61,566 nucleotides of DNA from positions 1 through 61,566 of the forward strand of contig JABWCM010000058.1 of the NCBI GenBank assembly GCA_013360285.1. Reading direction: 5' to 3'. Of this stretch, positions 61,467 through 61,566 are shown piece after piece. How positions within the stretch are numbered: the first letter of the stretch is position 1; the number at the start of each line of letters is the position of its first letter. A program made the position numbers and the translations under genes. The DNA comes from Myxococcales bacterium (GTDB lineage: Bacteria > Myxococcota_A > UBA9042 > JABWCM01). Under the pieces are notes generated by a model that worked only from the letters and a program-made list of their open reading frames with translations, was not told the DNA's origin and made no database searches.

Positions 61467-61566
61467 GCCTAAGAGGGTGTTTGTGAAAAAAATAACGGCG
61501 AGCGAGACAGTGGCCGTAGCGAGGCGGGCCTGCCGACTGAGGCCCACCGGAGGCGTACCCGAAGGT
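61467..61566. repeat. GTGTTT-type palindromic element (cut by window end)
   Basis: Begins TGCCTAAGAGGGTGTTTG, identical to 34042-34059, then a long A tract, ATAACGGCGAGCGAGACAGT, and GGCCGTAGCGAGGCGGG. This left arm equals the inverse of the right arm at 34140-34200, with an extra 27-bp segment before TACCCGAAGGT. Confidence 0.85.

Overview
The window looks like chromosome from a moderate-GC member of the Myxococcota/Bradymonadota (old Deltaproteobacteria) lineage. This is inferred from protein architecture, not from a marker gene. The signs are a Cys-rich secreted protein ending in a MYXO-CTERM-like tail (41350-42492), lipoproteins with Asn/Asp-rich linkers, a GltJ/AgmX-like MJ0042-GYF-TonB-type protein (21339-23327), a DUF4388 protein, very large TPR proteins, and core biosynthetic genes scattered singly rather than in operons. 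I see no prophage, integrase, transposase, CRISPR array, rRNA or tRNA.

Layout. 1-9.1 kb: lipoprotein, secreted thioredoxin-fold protein, formate-THF ligase, a large secreted multidomain protein, CorA. 9.1-15.7 kb: a giant TPR/HEAT protein downstream of a PocR-type sigma-54 activator, then a 750-bp repeat-rich gap. 15.7-26.8 kb: DUF4388/J-like/TPR protein, gshB, dapF, a lone rplC, the GltJ-like protein, a RelA/SpoT-like domain protein coupled to trpB, and a gamma-carbonic-anhydrase-like protein. 26.8-34.0 kb: a three-gene ABC export operon whose permease carries a 30-Cys insertion, a cystathionine gamma-synthase-type enzyme, and prfB with a programmed +1 frameshift behind a 58-codon small gene. 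34.6-46 kb: a giant TPR protein, M48 peptidase, aroA, MYXO-CTERM protein, a Rossmann protein and hisC. 46-56 kb: a peptidase-MA-like protein, HD phosphohydrolase, ECF sigma/cupin anti-sigma pair, amidohydrolase, a DnaA-box cluster, tatD and holB.

56.3-61.5 kb is the most interesting locus: cysK, a ThiF/MoeB-like E1, a TusA-like protein, a ubiquitin-like sulfur carrier ending GG-CFK, a second very short E1-like protein, a JAMM protease and a radical SAM protein with an unusual CX8CX2C cluster. The JAMM protease probably trims the CFK tail, the E1 adenylates the exposed GG, and the thiocarboxylate passes to a CysK-type or radical SAM acceptor. The two E1-like proteins look like complementary halves of one enzyme.

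The second theme is a family of roughly 100-350-bp imperfect palindromic elements in intergenic gaps. Many share a central ATATCGGGAATAT-like core and ends of the type AGAGGGTGTTT or AGAGGGTCAGCGG. At least two run into genes and supply the last codons and stop codon (prfB, thiF-like). Starts quoted here were often moved inward to a codon with a good Shine-Dalgarno sequence.
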